DNA of 64,000 nt from OLB11 sp041392835 (GCA_041392835.1 JAWKLF010000001.1:62001-126000); one strand, 5' to 3'. Positions 25,820 through 36,341 are shown, numbered from the stretch's first letter. Numbers and translations: made by a program. Notes: generated by a model not told the origin, from the sequence alone.

Positions 25820-26761
25820 TTATAGTGTATCTGCTATCTTGTATAACATTGGGTTGTAGCCTGCCCAAACACCCAATGCATCTGTAATATTTCCTTGAAT
25901 TTTAATAGGCGAAGCAAACGGATTGCCCACGCTTCCAGCTGCAAAAGCCACAGTTTCCCAAAATCTATAAACGGATTTATCAATAGTACTCCATTTTAAT
26001 GTTACGGTATCTCCTCTGTTTATATATCCAAGTGTTTGAAGTTCTTGATTTGAATAGTTTTTACTTTTATCATAACCCATGTCAATCGAAAAAGGTACTG
26101 TAGTGCCATTTATAATATCATCATTATATACTGAGTTAAATGCGGTGTAATAAATTTCTGGTGAACCGTTTTTGTTCATTTTATTTACTAAAGTTTCGTA
26201 TCGAATAGAATTGCCAAAGGTATCAGGGTCGCTATATTTTACATAAACCACAGCAAATGAGTCTTCTTTGTTAGGTACGGGTTCGGTCCAAATGGAATCT
26301 AATCCTAAGTTTGCTGGTATTTGCGTTGCAGAAGTATGTAGTTTGCCATTGTACAATATGCTCAACTGATAGATGTGACCTTCTTTGCCTTTAAAAGCCA
26401 TTGCAATAGGGTCGTTGAAGTCAGGACCATAGATTGAAAAATTAAAAGTTTGATTACCTACAGTAGTATCAATATTATATTCTTTTAAGCGAATACTGTC
26501 TTTATTTGATAGGTCTTTTACTATAATGTCTGCTCCATGTATATATTGAATAGAGCCTAAATCTATTTTGTCAAAAAAGCCAATACTATTTGTAAGACTA
26601 ACATAGGGGAGTTCATTTTTTTCTATACTGCCTTGCACAACAAGTTGTTTTTCACTTTCAGAAAGATTTACATTAATTTCTTTTTCGCAAGAACTAAGAA
26701 AAAAAATAATGGCAAGAGTAGTTAAACTAAGAAGTTGTTTGAATCTAAAATGTTTATTCAT
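25820..26761 (-). CDS. DUF4249 family lipoprotein
   Basis: About 313 residues from MNKHFRFKQLLSLTTLAIIFFLSSC, a lipoprotein signal with the Cys at about residue 25; an in-frame upstream ATG at 26791 lies inside the promoter. The start of the mature part, EKEINVNLSESEKQLVVQGSIEKN, is the hallmark of DUF4249. These surface lipoproteins usually accompany a TonB-dependent receptor in nutrient uptake loci. No receptor is next to it here, so this copy is an orphan and its ligand unknown. Confidence 0.85.
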   Translation of the reverse strand: MNKHFRFKQLLSLTTLAIIFFLSSCEKEINVNLSESEKQLVVQGSIEKNELPYVSLTNSIGFFDKIDLGSIQYIHGADIIVKDLSNKDSIRLKEYNIDTTVGNQTFNFSIYGPDFNDPIAMAFKGKEGHIYQLSILYNGKLHTSATQIPANLGLDSIWTEPVPNKEDSFAVVYVKYSDPDTFGNSIRYETLVNKMNKNGSPEIYYTAFNSVYNDDIINGTTVPFSIDMGYDKSKNYSNQELQTLGYINRGDTVTLKWSTIDKSVYRFWETVAFAAGSVGNPFASPIKIQGNITDALGVWAGYNPMLYKIADTL

Positions 26762-26788
26762 GGTAATACTCAAAAATTGAAGAAGACA

Positions 26789-26818
26789 CAAATTTACTTT
26801 AAAAATTCTAAGTTCAAA
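26789..26818 (-). promoter_or_regulatory. promoter of the DUF4249 gene
   Basis: On the minus strand TTTG (26815-26818), 18 bases, TAAATTTG (26789-26796): both boxes match the Bacteroidota consensus. It supports a start at 26761. Confidence 0.65.
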
Positions 26819-27055
26819 TTGGAATAATAGATAAGCGGTAAATAAATCGTATTGCTTATATTTGTGTGAAGTTTATAGCTTAGTTTTTTGATTTTTCAAA
26901 ATTCTTAATATTTCTATTTTTTAATTGGCAATAAGGAAAGCTATGAATGTAAAGCCCTTTAAGATGGCAGAAAAATAGCGTTTTAGTGATTATTTTCTTT
27001 AGTTTTTATTTCACATACTAAAATCTTGCTTACTTTTAAACAAACTAAAGGTTAT

Positions 27056-27772
27056 ATGTTGATTAAAGCATATGTTTTAGATGATGAAGATTTAGGAAGA
27101 AAAAACCTAATTCAATTGATTGAGAAATTTTGTTCAGACAAAATAGAGATTGTAGGAAGCAATACTTCTCCGTTGGCTGCACGAAAAGAGATTGATGTGT
27201 TGGAGCCTAATCTTCTTTTTTTAGATGTTCAAATGCCTGCTATATCTGGCTTTGAATTTTTAGAATTATTTAGTGAAATTTCCTTTGACGTTATTTTTGT
27301 AACAGCATATGATAGATATTCCTTAAATGCTATCAAGGTAGGAGCTATTGATTATATACTGAAGCCTGTGAATATTCAAGAGTTAAAATTAGCGTGTAAA
27401 AAAGTTCATCAACGTTTTTCAAAACTAAATATTGGGAAGTCATTTTCTAAAATTATGGTGTATTCAGGTAACGGTTATAATTTTATTGAAAAGAATGAAA
27501 TTGTATCTCTACAAGGTCAAGATAATTATACTAAAATAGTATTTCTAAATAAACCTGCCATATTGGTAAGTAAAACAATTAAGGAATATGAAGACTTGGA
27601 TAAGAATACTTTTTTTAGAATTCATAAATCTGCCATAATTAATTTAAATCATTTAAAATCGTTTTTTAGTCATGATGGAGGTACGGTAGTGCTTACTGAT
27701 GGTTCTGAGTTTTCAGTTTCCAGGAGGAGAATAAAAGAGTTCAAAGAAAAAATAAATTGGGCAGCATTATGA
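27056..27772 (+). CDS. LytTR-family response regulator
   Basis: About 238 residues from MLIKAYVLDDE, the usual receiver start; an ATG 30 bases upstream adds only MLTFKQTKGY. The receiver has the acidic pair D9-D10, phospho-acceptor D57 in LLFLDVQMP, and the K in YILKPVN. The C-terminal LytTR DNA-binding domain (about 140-238) has FIEKNEIVSLQGQDNYTKIVF and FFRIHKSAIINLNHL. It overlaps the kinase gene by 4 bases (ATGA), so the two form a translationally coupled two-component pair. Promoter-like TATATTTG lies at 26857-26864, without a good -33 box. Confidence 0.93.
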   Translation: MLIKAYVLDDEDLGRKNLIQLIEKFCSDKIEIVGSNTSPLAARKEIDVLEPNLLFLDVQMPAISGFEFLELFSEISFDVIFVTAYDRYSLNAIKVGAIDYILKPVNIQELKLACKKVHQRFSKLNIGKSFSKIMVYSGNGYNFIEKNEIVSLQGQDNYTKIVFLNKPAILVSKTIKEYEDLDKNTFFRIHKSAIINLNHLKSFFSHDGGTVVLTDGSEFSVSRRRIKEFKEKINWAAL

Positions 27773-30654
27773 GGTTGCTCATATTGGTTTTCTTTTTATT
27801 TGATTCGGAGTTACTGTTTGCTCAAACTACCCCGTACATCAATTTTAAAACGGATGATGGGTTAGCTAACAATACATGCTATCAAATTTTACAAGATCAT
27901 CAGGGGCTAATATGGGTGGCAACAGAAGGAGGAGTAAGCAAGTTCAACGGAAGTGTGTTTGAAAATTTTACTATGAAAGATGGTTTAAATTCAAATACAA
28001 TCATTTGCTTGGATTTCCTTTCTAATTCTACCATAGTTGTGGGAAATTATATTCATGGAATCAATTTTATTTATCAAAATAAAGTTTTGAAACACAGTAT
28101 TGTTAACAAAATGGGACTGCTGAATAATTTGTATGCATCTAAAGAATACACGTTTATTAAAATAGCGAATGGTTATTTGCTAATTCCTAAAAAAAGCACC
28201 ATTCAATCTATAGAAAAACAGAGCATTTTTATAGAAGAGAATAAGTTTTTGACAGGCATGGTTACATATAATAACAGAGATTTTGCACTAATAGATAATA
28301 GTCTGTATGAAGTAAAACAGAACAAATTTGTGCTATGTACTATCAAAGGTTTTGAAAATAAAGACATTCAATCTATTTATTCCACAAGACAGGCATTGAC
28401 CATCATGTCTGGAAATAGAATATTCTATATTTCTGGTGATTCTTTACAAAAAACGAAAGTGATTCCTTTGAGAGAAAAAATTGTTATTAAAAATCATATT
28501 GTAGACTCATTTGGAAAAATCTGGTTTTTAGTAAAAAAAGATTTACTATATAAATATGATGGTTACACGTTAGAAAATATCAGCGATCAATTGTCGATAG
28601 CAAATATTTCTTTAGGACATTTATTATTAGATAAAGAAAAAAACATATGGTTGTCAACTCAAGGTAAAGGAATTTTTTGTTTCTACAATCAATTTATTAC
28701 TCGCTACAGCGACTTGCCAAATATGATGAGTAATAGTATCAATGCAATTGAAAAAATTGGAGAAGATTCAATAGTATTAGCTACTTATAGAGGGATAAGT
28801 ATCAAAACAAAAAATAAGTTCTACAAAACAAGTCTGAATAAGTATATCTACAAATTGTGGTACGATAGGGAACAAAAACTAATAAATGCTTGCGCTGCAT
28901 TAAAGTTGCCTCAGAAGAAAATTTTAAACCAATTACTTGAATATAAAAAATTTACTTGCAACTATAAAAATTCAAACGATACCATATATACTGGCTGTAA
29001 CAGTATGGTATATGTTTTACATAATAATCTTTTAGTTGATAGTTTGTTTTTATCAGGTACAATGACAAAACGAATGGATGCCCTACTTGTTTTGCCAAAT
29101 TATAAATTTTTTATAGGCAATGCAGATGGTTTTTTTCAGGGGTATAGACAAAAAAATAGTAATGTTTTATCGTGTAAAGCACTTTTGGAACAACCTGTCA
29201 ATACAATAAAATATAATCCGGCTACCCATAAAATATATGTAGGAATGGATGGTGGTTTAGCAATTTTAGATTCGCTTTTTCACATAAAGCGTATTCAAAA
29301 TATAGGAGGACGAGACATTATTAATTGCATGGATATTGTCTTTGATAAAAATGGACTAATATGGTTAGGCACTTCTAGTGGATTGATCGCTATAGACAAA
29401 AATGAAAAAATCGTGTACTCGTTAGATAAAAAATCAGGCTTAAGCAATTATTATATACGATGTCTATATATGGATTTTACATCAAATATATTGTGGGCAG
29501 GAACTGATGATGGCCTGAATAAAATATATTTAGATATGATTGCAAATTCTAAGGTGGCATGCGATATTCATTTTAATCTCTTAGAAACGGCCGATACCAC
29601 GATTCATAATCCCCAAAATATTATTGTGTCATCGGGTATTAGGAATTTTCGGATTCATTTTTCAGCTGCAACTTTTACAAATAATAAAGGAGTCCTATAT
29701 CGTTGGTACTTAGATGATACAAAAGCATCTTTTTCATCGCCAGAAAGTGAAATAAATTTATATAACCTTGGTTACGGCAAGCACAAGCTTTTTGTTCAAG
29801 CCAAACCTGAAAATGGGCAGTGGGGAAAGTATCAAATTTTTGAATTTACTATTCAAACACCCTTTTGGGCTACCAAGTGGTTTTATTTTTTTATAAGCCT
29901 TTTGTTGGTAGGGCTTGGTTTTTTGTTCTATAAATCAAGAATAAAATTGATTCATAATAAAGAAAAAGAAAAATGGAGAGTTCTAAATCAAATTAGTGAT
30001 TTAAAGCAAAGAGCACTAGCAGCATCTTTAAACCCGCATTTCATTTTCAACTCGTTAAATTCAATTCAATATTACGTTAATGCAAATGAAGTTGAAAAGG
30101 CAAACGAATATTTTTCTGGCTTTGCTACTTTAATGCGCAAAAGTTTAGAGGCCTCGTCAAATAGTTTTATTACTTTACAAGATGAAGTAGATAAGTTGTC
30201 ATATTATTTAAAATTAGAGCAAATGAGAATAGGTCAACAAATGACGTATTCTATTTTCATTGACCCATCTTTAGATATAGCTCAAACTCGGATACCTAAT
30301 ATGATTATACAACCATTTGTAGAAAATTCAATTTGGCATGGAATTGTTCACAATCCCAATAGTACTGGCAAAGTTGAAGTGAGAGTTTTTAAAAACGATC
30401 AGGAGCAACTTTTGATTGAGATTATTGATAATGGAATTGGCATTGAAGAAAGTAAAAAATACAAAAAGTCAAATCATATTTCTAGAGGTGTGAGTGCCGT
30501 TGAAGAACGAATCAAGCTTCTACAAAGGAATAATGACTTGTGCATTCAGATAAAAAACCTTATTATTGGGAACCAAGTTCAAGGGGGTACAAAAGTTACT
30601 ATTATTTTGCAAAAAGGAGTTTATACTATTCAAAACCTGGATACCGTTTCCTAA
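27769..30654 (+). CDS. LytS-type sensor histidine kinase with two-component regulator propeller
   Basis: About 961 residues from the ATG that overlaps the regulator stop. Signal peptide MRLLILVFFLFDSELLFAQ, then a long periplasmic propeller of ligand-binding repeats (for example DHQGLIWVATEGGVSKFNG, DKNGLIWLGTSSGLIAID), a Y_Y_Y-like Ig domain (about 640-715), one membrane span (FYFFISLLLVGLGFLFY), and a cytoplasmic His_kinase domain with LNPHFIFNSLNSIQYY holding the phospho-His. The end has an HATPase domain (NSIWHGIVH, IEIIDNGIGIEES). The topology is that of Bacteroidota LytS-type sensors. The ligand is not predictable. Confidence 0.92.
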   Translation: MRLLILVFFLFDSELLFAQTTPYINFKTDDGLANNTCYQILQDHQGLIWVATEGGVSKFNGSVFENFTMKDGLNSNTIICLDFLSNSTIVVGNYIHGINFIYQNKVLKHSIVNKMGLLNNLYASKEYTFIKIANGYLLIPKKSTIQSIEKQSIFIEENKFLTGMVTYNNRDFALIDNSLYEVKQNKFVLCTIKGFENKDIQSIYSTRQALTIMSGNRIFYISGDSLQKTKVIPLREKIVIKNHIVDSFGKIWFLVKKDLLYKYDGYTLENISDQLSIANISLGHLLLDKEKNIWLSTQGKGIFCFYNQFITRYSDLPNMMSNSINAIEKIGEDSIVLATYRGISIKTKNKFYKTSLNKYIYKLWYDREQKLINACAALKLPQKKILNQLLEYKKFTCNYKNSNDTIYTGCNSMVYVLHNNLLVDSLFLSGTMTKRMDALLVLPNYKFFIGNADGFFQGYRQKNSNVLSCKALLEQPVNTIKYNPATHKIYVGMDGGLAILDSLFHIKRIQNIGGRDIINCMDIVFDKNGLIWLGTSSGLIAIDKNEKIVYSLDKKSGLSNYYIRCLYMDFTSNILWAGTDDGLNKIYLDMIANSKVACDIHFNLLETADTTIHNPQNIIVSSGIRNFRIHFSAATFTNNKGVLYRWYLDDTKASFSSPESEINLYNLGYGKHKLFVQAKPENGQWGKYQIFEFTIQTPFWATKWFYFFISLLLVGLGFLFYKSRIKLIHNKEKEKWRVLNQISDLKQRALAASLNPHFIFNSLNSIQYYVNANEVEKANEYFSGFATLMRKSLEASSNSFITLQDEVDKLSYYLKLEQMRIGQQMTYSIFIDPSLDIAQTRIPNMIIQPFVENSIWHGIVHNPNSTGKVEVRVFKNDQEQLLIEIIDNGIGIEESKKYKKSNHISRGVSAVEERIKLLQRNNDLCIQIKNLIIGNQVQGGTKVTIILQKGVYTIQNLDTVS

Positions 30655-30799
30655 AGATAACCTGCCGTTGCCTAAATTATTTATGTCACACCATGAAAGC
30701 TAGTAGCTTGCTTTTTTTTTATTAATCAATTTTACATATGAAAAATAAAGCCGTATCCCGAAAAGGCTTTAAAAGAGTAGGGGGCAAATATTATTTAAC

Positions 30800-33700
30800 A
30801 TGAAAAATTTACTTACTTATTTTTTATTGAAATGTCTATTCTTCATTTCATTAGTGTCTAATGCACAACATTTTGGAAATGGCGTAAATGGAAATGTAAC
30901 TATTTCAACTGCTAATACCATTGTCAACACGTATCATTCAGTTTTATCAGTCAATATCGTACCATCAACACCTGCATTAAATAATCTTGTTGGCGATATT
31001 TCCCTAGTAAATTCTGCTGGTTTAAACTCTGGGAGTAAAGTACTACTCATTACCATGAATGGAGCCAATTGTGGCACTTGGATATTTGGTGTGCTTAGTA
31101 GCATTTCAGGTAATACAGTACGTATCGTTGCGCAACCGACCATGAATAGTACATCAAATCTATGTTCTGCGCCCGATTTGTCGGCATTTCCTAACGGTTC
31201 TATAATGCAACTTATCCAAGTACCTCAATATGAAAACTTAACTATTTTAGGCAGTGGGTCTATAACGGGTTCCGCATTTAATGGCTCTATTGGTGGAGTA
31301 GTTAGTTTTCTTGTAAAGAACAATTTCAGTCGTTCTACAAATTGTATTGATATATCATTATTAGGCTTCCCAGGTACACTAGGCAACACATCACCTGGTA
31401 TTGGGGGAAATGGCGGTATCGGAGGCTTAGGGGGTAATTCATGTACAAACCCTGGTCAAGTTGGTGGCTCCGTTCCTGCAGTGTGGGCTTCTGGGCAATG
31501 TGGTGGTGGCGATGGAGGAGTTAGAGGGGATGCAGGCACTTTTGGATCTTTAGGAGGCTATAGCAGTGATTGTGGTTTTTCATACGGGGTTAGTTCAAAT
31601 GCTTCAGTTTATGGTCCTGGCATTTACCCCAAAAGATTCATACCAAGTGCAGGAGGTGCTGGTGGGAGTTCAGGACATGGGGGTGTTGGCGCCGGTGGTG
31701 GTGGTGGTGGTATTACGAGTAACGGTACTGATGGAGGTAATGGTGGGAGTGGAGGCGTTGGAGGTGATGGTGAAAGGGGAGCTGGTATGCTTATTTATGC
31801 AGTGAAAAATGTAACGAATTTATCGCCAATTCCTTATATACTAGCTAATGGTGGAAATGGGCTCTCAGGATATGCAGCTACAAGTGCTACTGGCAATGGA
31901 GGTGATGGAGGTGCTGATGGTGGAGGTGGTGGCAACGGAGGCAATGGAGGAAATGGTGGCAATGGCGGCAATGGTGGGGCAGGGGGAGTTACGTATCACA
32001 TGCTAGGGTTTTCAAGTACATTACCTGTGGTAAATACGTGGAGTATAAAAAATGGTGGATTAGGAGGTAACGGAGGTTCCAAGGGGTATAAATCTTATGA
32101 AGGCAATAATAACAATGGTTGTATGATAGATTCTTGTGGATCCTCGTCTGTGCCAGGGCAAGTTTTGCAACCATGCAATGCAGATTCTGCTTTTAAATGG
32201 CTTAATCAAATTGGAAATTCTTCATACCTGACTGTCTCCAATGGTACAAAACTTTTTTATTCCAATACAACCTATACCTGTGCAGTTGTAGATGCGCCAT
32301 GTACTTCTGTAAATGGTAAATTATTACAGTGCCAAAAGGGTAACCCTGCAACAGAGTTATATTATATAACTATAAAAGATAATCCAAATTCTGCAGTTCC
32401 TTGTTTAATCAATAATATTTTATCTCAAACAGCTTATACAGTTGTTGCCAACACTTCTATCATGTTAGATCCGGCAAGTGCTTGTTCGCCTAATATGTGG
32501 GATCTTACTTGTGATTGTTATAGAGGGCAGCCAATACCTGGGAAAGATGGATTAGACGGCGAAGACGGAGTAGGGGGTGGAAATGGAGGAGATGATGTAG
32601 ATTTTTTTGTTGACAATACGGAAGGTATGCCCTGTAGTGTCACTGCTTTTTTTAACATTAATCAAAATTGTAACGAAATACAATTTAATAATTTAAGTGT
32701 TGGTAATGGTTTTCTAGATTTCGAATGGAATTTTGGCGATGGTGCTACAGATAATTCAATGAATCCTTCTCATACTTATATGAATCCTGGGGTATATACG
32801 GTTTGTCTAAAAGTCACTAATTTTATTTCCTCTTCAAACTATTGTGTAGATTCTTTTTGCATGCCAATTAATATTTTTCCACCACCGCCTATGCCAAGTA
32901 TAATTGGCCCTAGTTTAGTATGTCCAGGTCAGAGTGCAACTTTGCAAGCGCAACCAGCAGGGTTCATGTATTCATGGGAACCAGGCAGCGGATCAGGCAT
33001 GACATTTAACACTGGAGTAGTGAGTGGGAGCACAACATACACTCTTACAATAACAGACGCAAACAATTGTACAGCCACAGCAACTCATACGGTTGACGCA
33101 GAACCTCCTTGCATCGTAGGTTTAGGAACGGATAAGCTTACCCTTTGTAATGACAGTGCTACAATTTACGCAAATGTCTCATCGGGTTGTACAATTAATT
33201 GGACGGTAAATCCTATTGTTGTAGGAGCTGGAACCTATACCGTGATAGCTACTAGTAGTTTAGGATGTTCAACTTCGTCAAGCATTACTATTGAAAACGA
33301 CCCATGTTGTTTTCCAGTTGATTTTTGCTATACAATTTCAGATAGAAAAGTTACAATCACATCAACAACTCCAGGGGCAATTGCTGGAACTACTTATAAA
33401 TGGTATTGGGGTGATGGCACCTCAAGTACTTCTCGAATAACGTCTCATACCTATGCAAATACAATACCGCAAACAAGTGACTATACTATATGTGTTGAAG
33501 TAACCCGTATCATAAATGGACAAACATGTTGTAGAACAATTTGCAAAAATATTCATTTAGAATCGCCATGCAAGGCTACTATACTACGTTCAATTTTTGA
33601 TTATTCTTTGTCAACGGTTACAGCTGGACAATCGTTTAAATTAGTGCAAACATCATTATTTAGAGCTCCTTTCGGCACATCACTAAGTGTGTCGTTTGGT

Positions 33701-34519
33701 ACCCAACCTTTTGCTCCACCACCTTTTAATACGATAGTTTCTTCTTACAATAATAAGTATCCTGCAGTGCCTTTAACCATTTTTTCCATACCTGGTTCAT
33801 ATGACGTGTGCATGACAGCTAAACTATTTAATGGTATAGACTCATGTATCGATACCTATTGTAGAACCATCGTCATAGACACTCCTTGTGTAGTAACAAG
33901 GCAGTTTTCCATTAGTAATTGTGCTACCAATATGACGTATGACTTTAAGCCACTTTCGCCAGGTGGTGGAAAAATTACATGGGACTTTGGAGATGGTACC
34001 ACAGCAAATTCTATCGCTTTGGAAACTGTCAATAAAGTGTATTCTATGCCTGGGATATATTTGGTGTGTATGACTGCAGACAGTGGAGGTTGTACAGCAA
34101 AAACTTGTTATAAAGTATTTGTAGAGAATAAAGTAGATACAGCTTGTAGTTCGAATATGAATGTAAATAAAATAGCAAATACACAACAAGACAATCTTTT
34201 TCAATATGGTTCAGAAGATGGAGACCTAAAGGAAATAAAACTTCCGATTCCATATGGTGAAGAAACATTCTCTAGTGCAATTTTCCCAAATCCTGCAAAT
34301 GACGAGCTCTTTGTAAGTATCCTTTCAAACTTTGATGGAACAGCTTATGTCACTTTGTATTACTTAGATGGGGCTATAATAAGATCATATGAAATGTTGA
34401 TGAATAATCAACAACAGACTTTACGAATAGATAGCCGAGGATTAGCAGCAGGTGTTTACATCATGAAAATTCGACAAGGCAATCAAATTAGAACACAAAA
34501 AATAGTAATTGCTAAATAA
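30800..34519 (+). CDS. large glycine-rich PKD-domain protein with T9SS sorting domain
   Basis: A 1239-residue exported protein. Signal peptide about 1-22 (ends SNAQH). Residues about 200-430 are a glycine-rich region with repeats of GGNGGNGG. At least three PKD-type units follow: FEWNFGDGATDNS, YKWYWGDGTSST and ITWDFGDGTTANS, each with W-x-F/W-G-D-G. The region is Cys-rich. The end is a type A T9SS sorting domain (FPNPANDELFVSI, GLAAGVYIMKIRQGN) for export across the outer membrane and attachment to the surface. It probably acts in adhesion. A terminator follows. Confidence 0.9.
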   Translation: MKNLLTYFLLKCLFFISLVSNAQHFGNGVNGNVTISTANTIVNTYHSVLSVNIVPSTPALNNLVGDISLVNSAGLNSGSKVLLITMNGANCGTWIFGVLSSISGNTVRIVAQPTMNSTSNLCSAPDLSAFPNGSIMQLIQVPQYENLTILGSGSITGSAFNGSIGGVVSFLVKNNFSRSTNCIDISLLGFPGTLGNTSPGIGGNGGIGGLGGNSCTNPGQVGGSVPAVWASGQCGGGDGGVRGDAGTFGSLGGYSSDCGFSYGVSSNASVYGPGIYPKRFIPSAGGAGGSSGHGGVGAGGGGGGITSNGTDGGNGGSGGVGGDGERGAGMLIYAVKNVTNLSPIPYILANGGNGLSGYAATSATGNGGDGGADGGGGGNGGNGGNGGNGGNGGAGGVTYHMLGFSSTLPVVNTWSIKNGGLGGNGGSKGYKSYEGNNNNGCMIDSCGSSSVPGQVLQPCNADSAFKWLNQIGNSSYLTVSNGTKLFYSNTTYTCAVVDAPCTSVNGKLLQCQKGNPATELYYITIKDNPNSAVPCLINNILSQTAYTVVANTSIMLDPASACSPNMWDLTCDCYRGQPIPGKDGLDGEDGVGGGNGGDDVDFFVDNTEGMPCSVTAFFNINQNCNEIQFNNLSVGNGFLDFEWNFGDGATDNSMNPSHTYMNPGVYTVCLKVTNFISSSNYCVDSFCMPINIFPPPPMPSIIGPSLVCPGQSATLQAQPAGFMYSWEPGSGSGMTFNTGVVSGSTTYTLTITDANNCTATATHTVDAEPPCIVGLGTDKLTLCNDSATIYANVSSGCTINWTVNPIVVGAGTYTVIATSSLGCSTSSSITIENDPCCFPVDFCYTISDRKVTITSTTPGAIAGTTYKWYWGDGTSSTSRITSHTYANTIPQTSDYTICVEVTRIINGQTCCRTICKNIHLESPCKATILRSIFDYSLSTVTAGQSFKLVQTSLFRAPFGTSLSVSFGTQPFAPPPFNTIVSSYNNKYPAVPLTIFSIPGSYDVCMTAKLFNGIDSCIDTYCRTIVIDTPCVVTRQFSISNCATNMTYDFKPLSPGGGKITWDFGDGTTANSIALETVNKVYSMPGIYLVCMTADSGGCTAKTCYKVFVENKVDTACSSNMNVNKIANTQQDNLFQYGSEDGDLKEIKLPIPYGEETFSSAIFPNPANDELFVSILSNFDGTAYVTLYYLDGAIIRSYEMLMNNQQQTLRIDSRGLAAGVYIMKIRQGNQIRTQKIVIAK

Positions 34520-34639
34520 TACCTAAATGATATCTGTAATAGCCCAAAAAAATTGGACCAAACAGCTATCCAATCGGCATTTACCAAAGTAAGATTTGGT
34601 TTGCGACACAAATCACATTAGTATAATTATTTGTTTGAA

Positions 34640-34679
34640 AAAAAAGCTACATCTTCTTAAAAGGGATGTAGCTTTTTTT
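34640..34679 (+). terminator. terminator after the PKD protein
   Basis: Stem AAAAAGCTACAT / ATGTAGCTTTTTT with a 13-base loop, followed by T. The arms are symmetrical, so it could also work in the other direction. Confidence 0.75.
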
Positions 34680-34765
34680 ACTAGCGGATTGTCAATATTT
34701 CTTTTATTATCATATCGAACCATAGTAATTATTAGCATTCGTAAATAATTACTAAGGTTCGATGA

Positions 34766-35248
34766 TTATTTATTTAGTTTTTTTTGAATTACTTTTTCCA
34801 TATCATAAAGACTCATATTTGAAGCAATAATTTTACCATTTTCAATAAGAATTTTATTTGGTATGCTACTGATAGCGTAATCTTTGCAGGCTTTTCCTTG
34901 CATGCCATAAGCATCATTTACTAATAAAAAAGGGAGTTTAAGTTTTCGGCACATATCTACCCAGTGGTAGTAGTTTTTATCAAGAGATATGGCATAAACT
35001 TCAAGTCCAGCTTGTTTGTATTTTTCATAAAGAGCTACAACATCAGGCATATATTTTACGCAGGGGTAACACCATGCCGCCCAAAAGTCAATTAAAATTA
35101 ATTTTGAAGAAACTTCGCTTAGTGGTTTCCATTTTCCCAACGAATCAGGTAGTTTTATTTCTGGTGCATCGCTTCCAATAGGTGGTTGAGCATTTGTAAT
35201 ATAAAAAGATACTGAAAGAAATAATAAAAGGCTGTAGATTCTAATCAT
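34766..35248 (-). CDS. TlpA-like thiol-disulfide oxidoreductase
   Basis: About 160 residues from MIRIYSLLLFLSVSFYITNAQ, a cleavable signal peptide; ATG 35260 adds MMNR. The thioredoxin fold has the active site WAAWCYPCVKYMPD (CYPC) and the cis-Pro near YAISSIPNKILIENG. It probably works in the periplasm on cytochrome thiols: its start overlaps the end of the di-haem peroxidase gene by 8 bases, and haem ligation to CxxCH needs reduced cysteines. The pairing of a TlpA/ResA-like protein with a cytochrome supports that job. Confidence 0.88.
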   Translation of the reverse strand: MIRIYSLLLFLSVSFYITNAQPPIGSDAPEIKLPDSLGKWKPLSEVSSKLILIDFWAAWCYPCVKYMPDVVALYEKYKQAGLEVYAISLDKNYYHWVDMCRKLKLPFLLVNDAYGMQGKACKDYAISSIPNKILIENGKIIASNMSLYDMEKVIQKKLNK

Positions 35249-36289
35249 GCGGTTCATCAAATTGACTTTTATTTAAAAATTCATAATCAGTTAATGTCTT
35301 TAAAAAAGAAATAAGATCATTAATATCTTGTTCGCTCATTCTATTTTTTGGTTTAGAAGCCAATTCTGGCGAGAGATTGGCAGAGTATTTAAAACCTACA
35401 TTGTAATGGTCTATACATTCTCTTAAAGTATTAAAACGACCATCGTGCATATAAGGAGCTGTTTTGGCAATGTTTCTCAATGTTGGTGTTTTAAATTTGC
35501 CATCATCGCTATTATTTAGTGTTATCAAGTATCGTCCTCTATCTATAGGAATACTGTCCAATCCAGTATTTCTAAATTCAAAGTCAGTAAAAGTGCTCCC
35601 TATTGAATGACAATGTACACAATCACCTTTGTTTTCATCTGTATATACATTCATGCCTCTCATTTCTTCGTCTGATAATAATATTTCTCCTCTTTTCCAT
35701 TGGTCATATTTAGAATTAGCCGAAAGAAGGGTGCGTTCAAATTGAGCAATTGCGTACATTATATGTTTTGAAGAAATAATATCGCTTCCAAAAGCCTTTT
35801 TAAATAAGGTAGGGTATTCAGGATGTAATTGAAGTTTTTGTATCACATGTTCAATACTTTCATTCATTTCTACTGGATTAGTAATGGGGCCTAAAACTTG
35901 ACTTTCTAAATTTGGCGCACCACCATCCCAAAAAAATGTTTTGCTATATCCAATGTTAAATAGAGGCATCGAATTTCTTGTTCCTACAAGTTGATTAACA
36001 CCCAAGCTGAAGGCACCTACACTGTCAATAAAGTAATTTTTAAATTGATGACATGATGCACAACTTATACTATTGTCTTGAGAAAGTAGTTTTTCATAAA
36101 AAAGTTTACGACCCAATGCTATACCTTCTGAAGACATTGGATTGTCTGAAGGTATGCTCATGGCTGGTAATCCTCAGGTATAGATAAATCTAAATGAGTA
36201 TGTGAATGCCCATCTCCAGTATAAATAAGTGGATCAGGTTTGCAAGAAATAAAAAAGACAATAAAAGCAATTAAATAAATTCGATTCAT
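35241..36289 (-). pseudogene. di-haem cytochrome c peroxidase (MauG family), frameshifted at the signal peptide
   Basis: The main open frame (35241-36161, 306 residues) has two haem sites, CASCH and CVHCH, and the family blocks GRKLFYEKLLSQDNSISCASC, GTRNSMPLFNIGY, FKTPTLRNIAKTAPYMHDGRF. It lacks a signal peptide. Upstream, in another frame, is ATG (36287-36289) with MNRIYLIAFIVFFISCKPDP, a lipoprotein signal, running to SIPEDYQP and TGA exactly at the start of MSIPSDNP. Inserting one base there (near 36160-36166) joins them into a normal lipoprotein peroxidase; total length is 1049 bases (3n+2). The enzyme would reduce H2O2 in the periplasm. Loss of the signal would block haem attachment. 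Confidence 0.82.
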
Positions 36290-36341
36290 GTATATTCAAA
36301 TTTACTAATTATTTTCTATATTCACTTCAAAATACAAAAGA

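Noticed and set aside
26857..26864. TATATTTG as the promoter of the LytTR regulator
   Set aside because: The -7 box is perfect but lacks a -33 partner and lies about 190 bases before the gene, so it is not listed as a feature.
31390..32000. Tandem GGTGGCAATGGC-like repeats as a possible CRISPR or satellite
   Set aside because: They are codons of a glycine/asparagine-rich protein region, in frame, with no unique spacers.
36142..36289. Small independent lipoprotein coupled to the peroxidase
   Set aside because: A 43-residue lipoprotein ending just where the peroxidase begins is better explained by one missing base, because the peroxidase needs an export signal.
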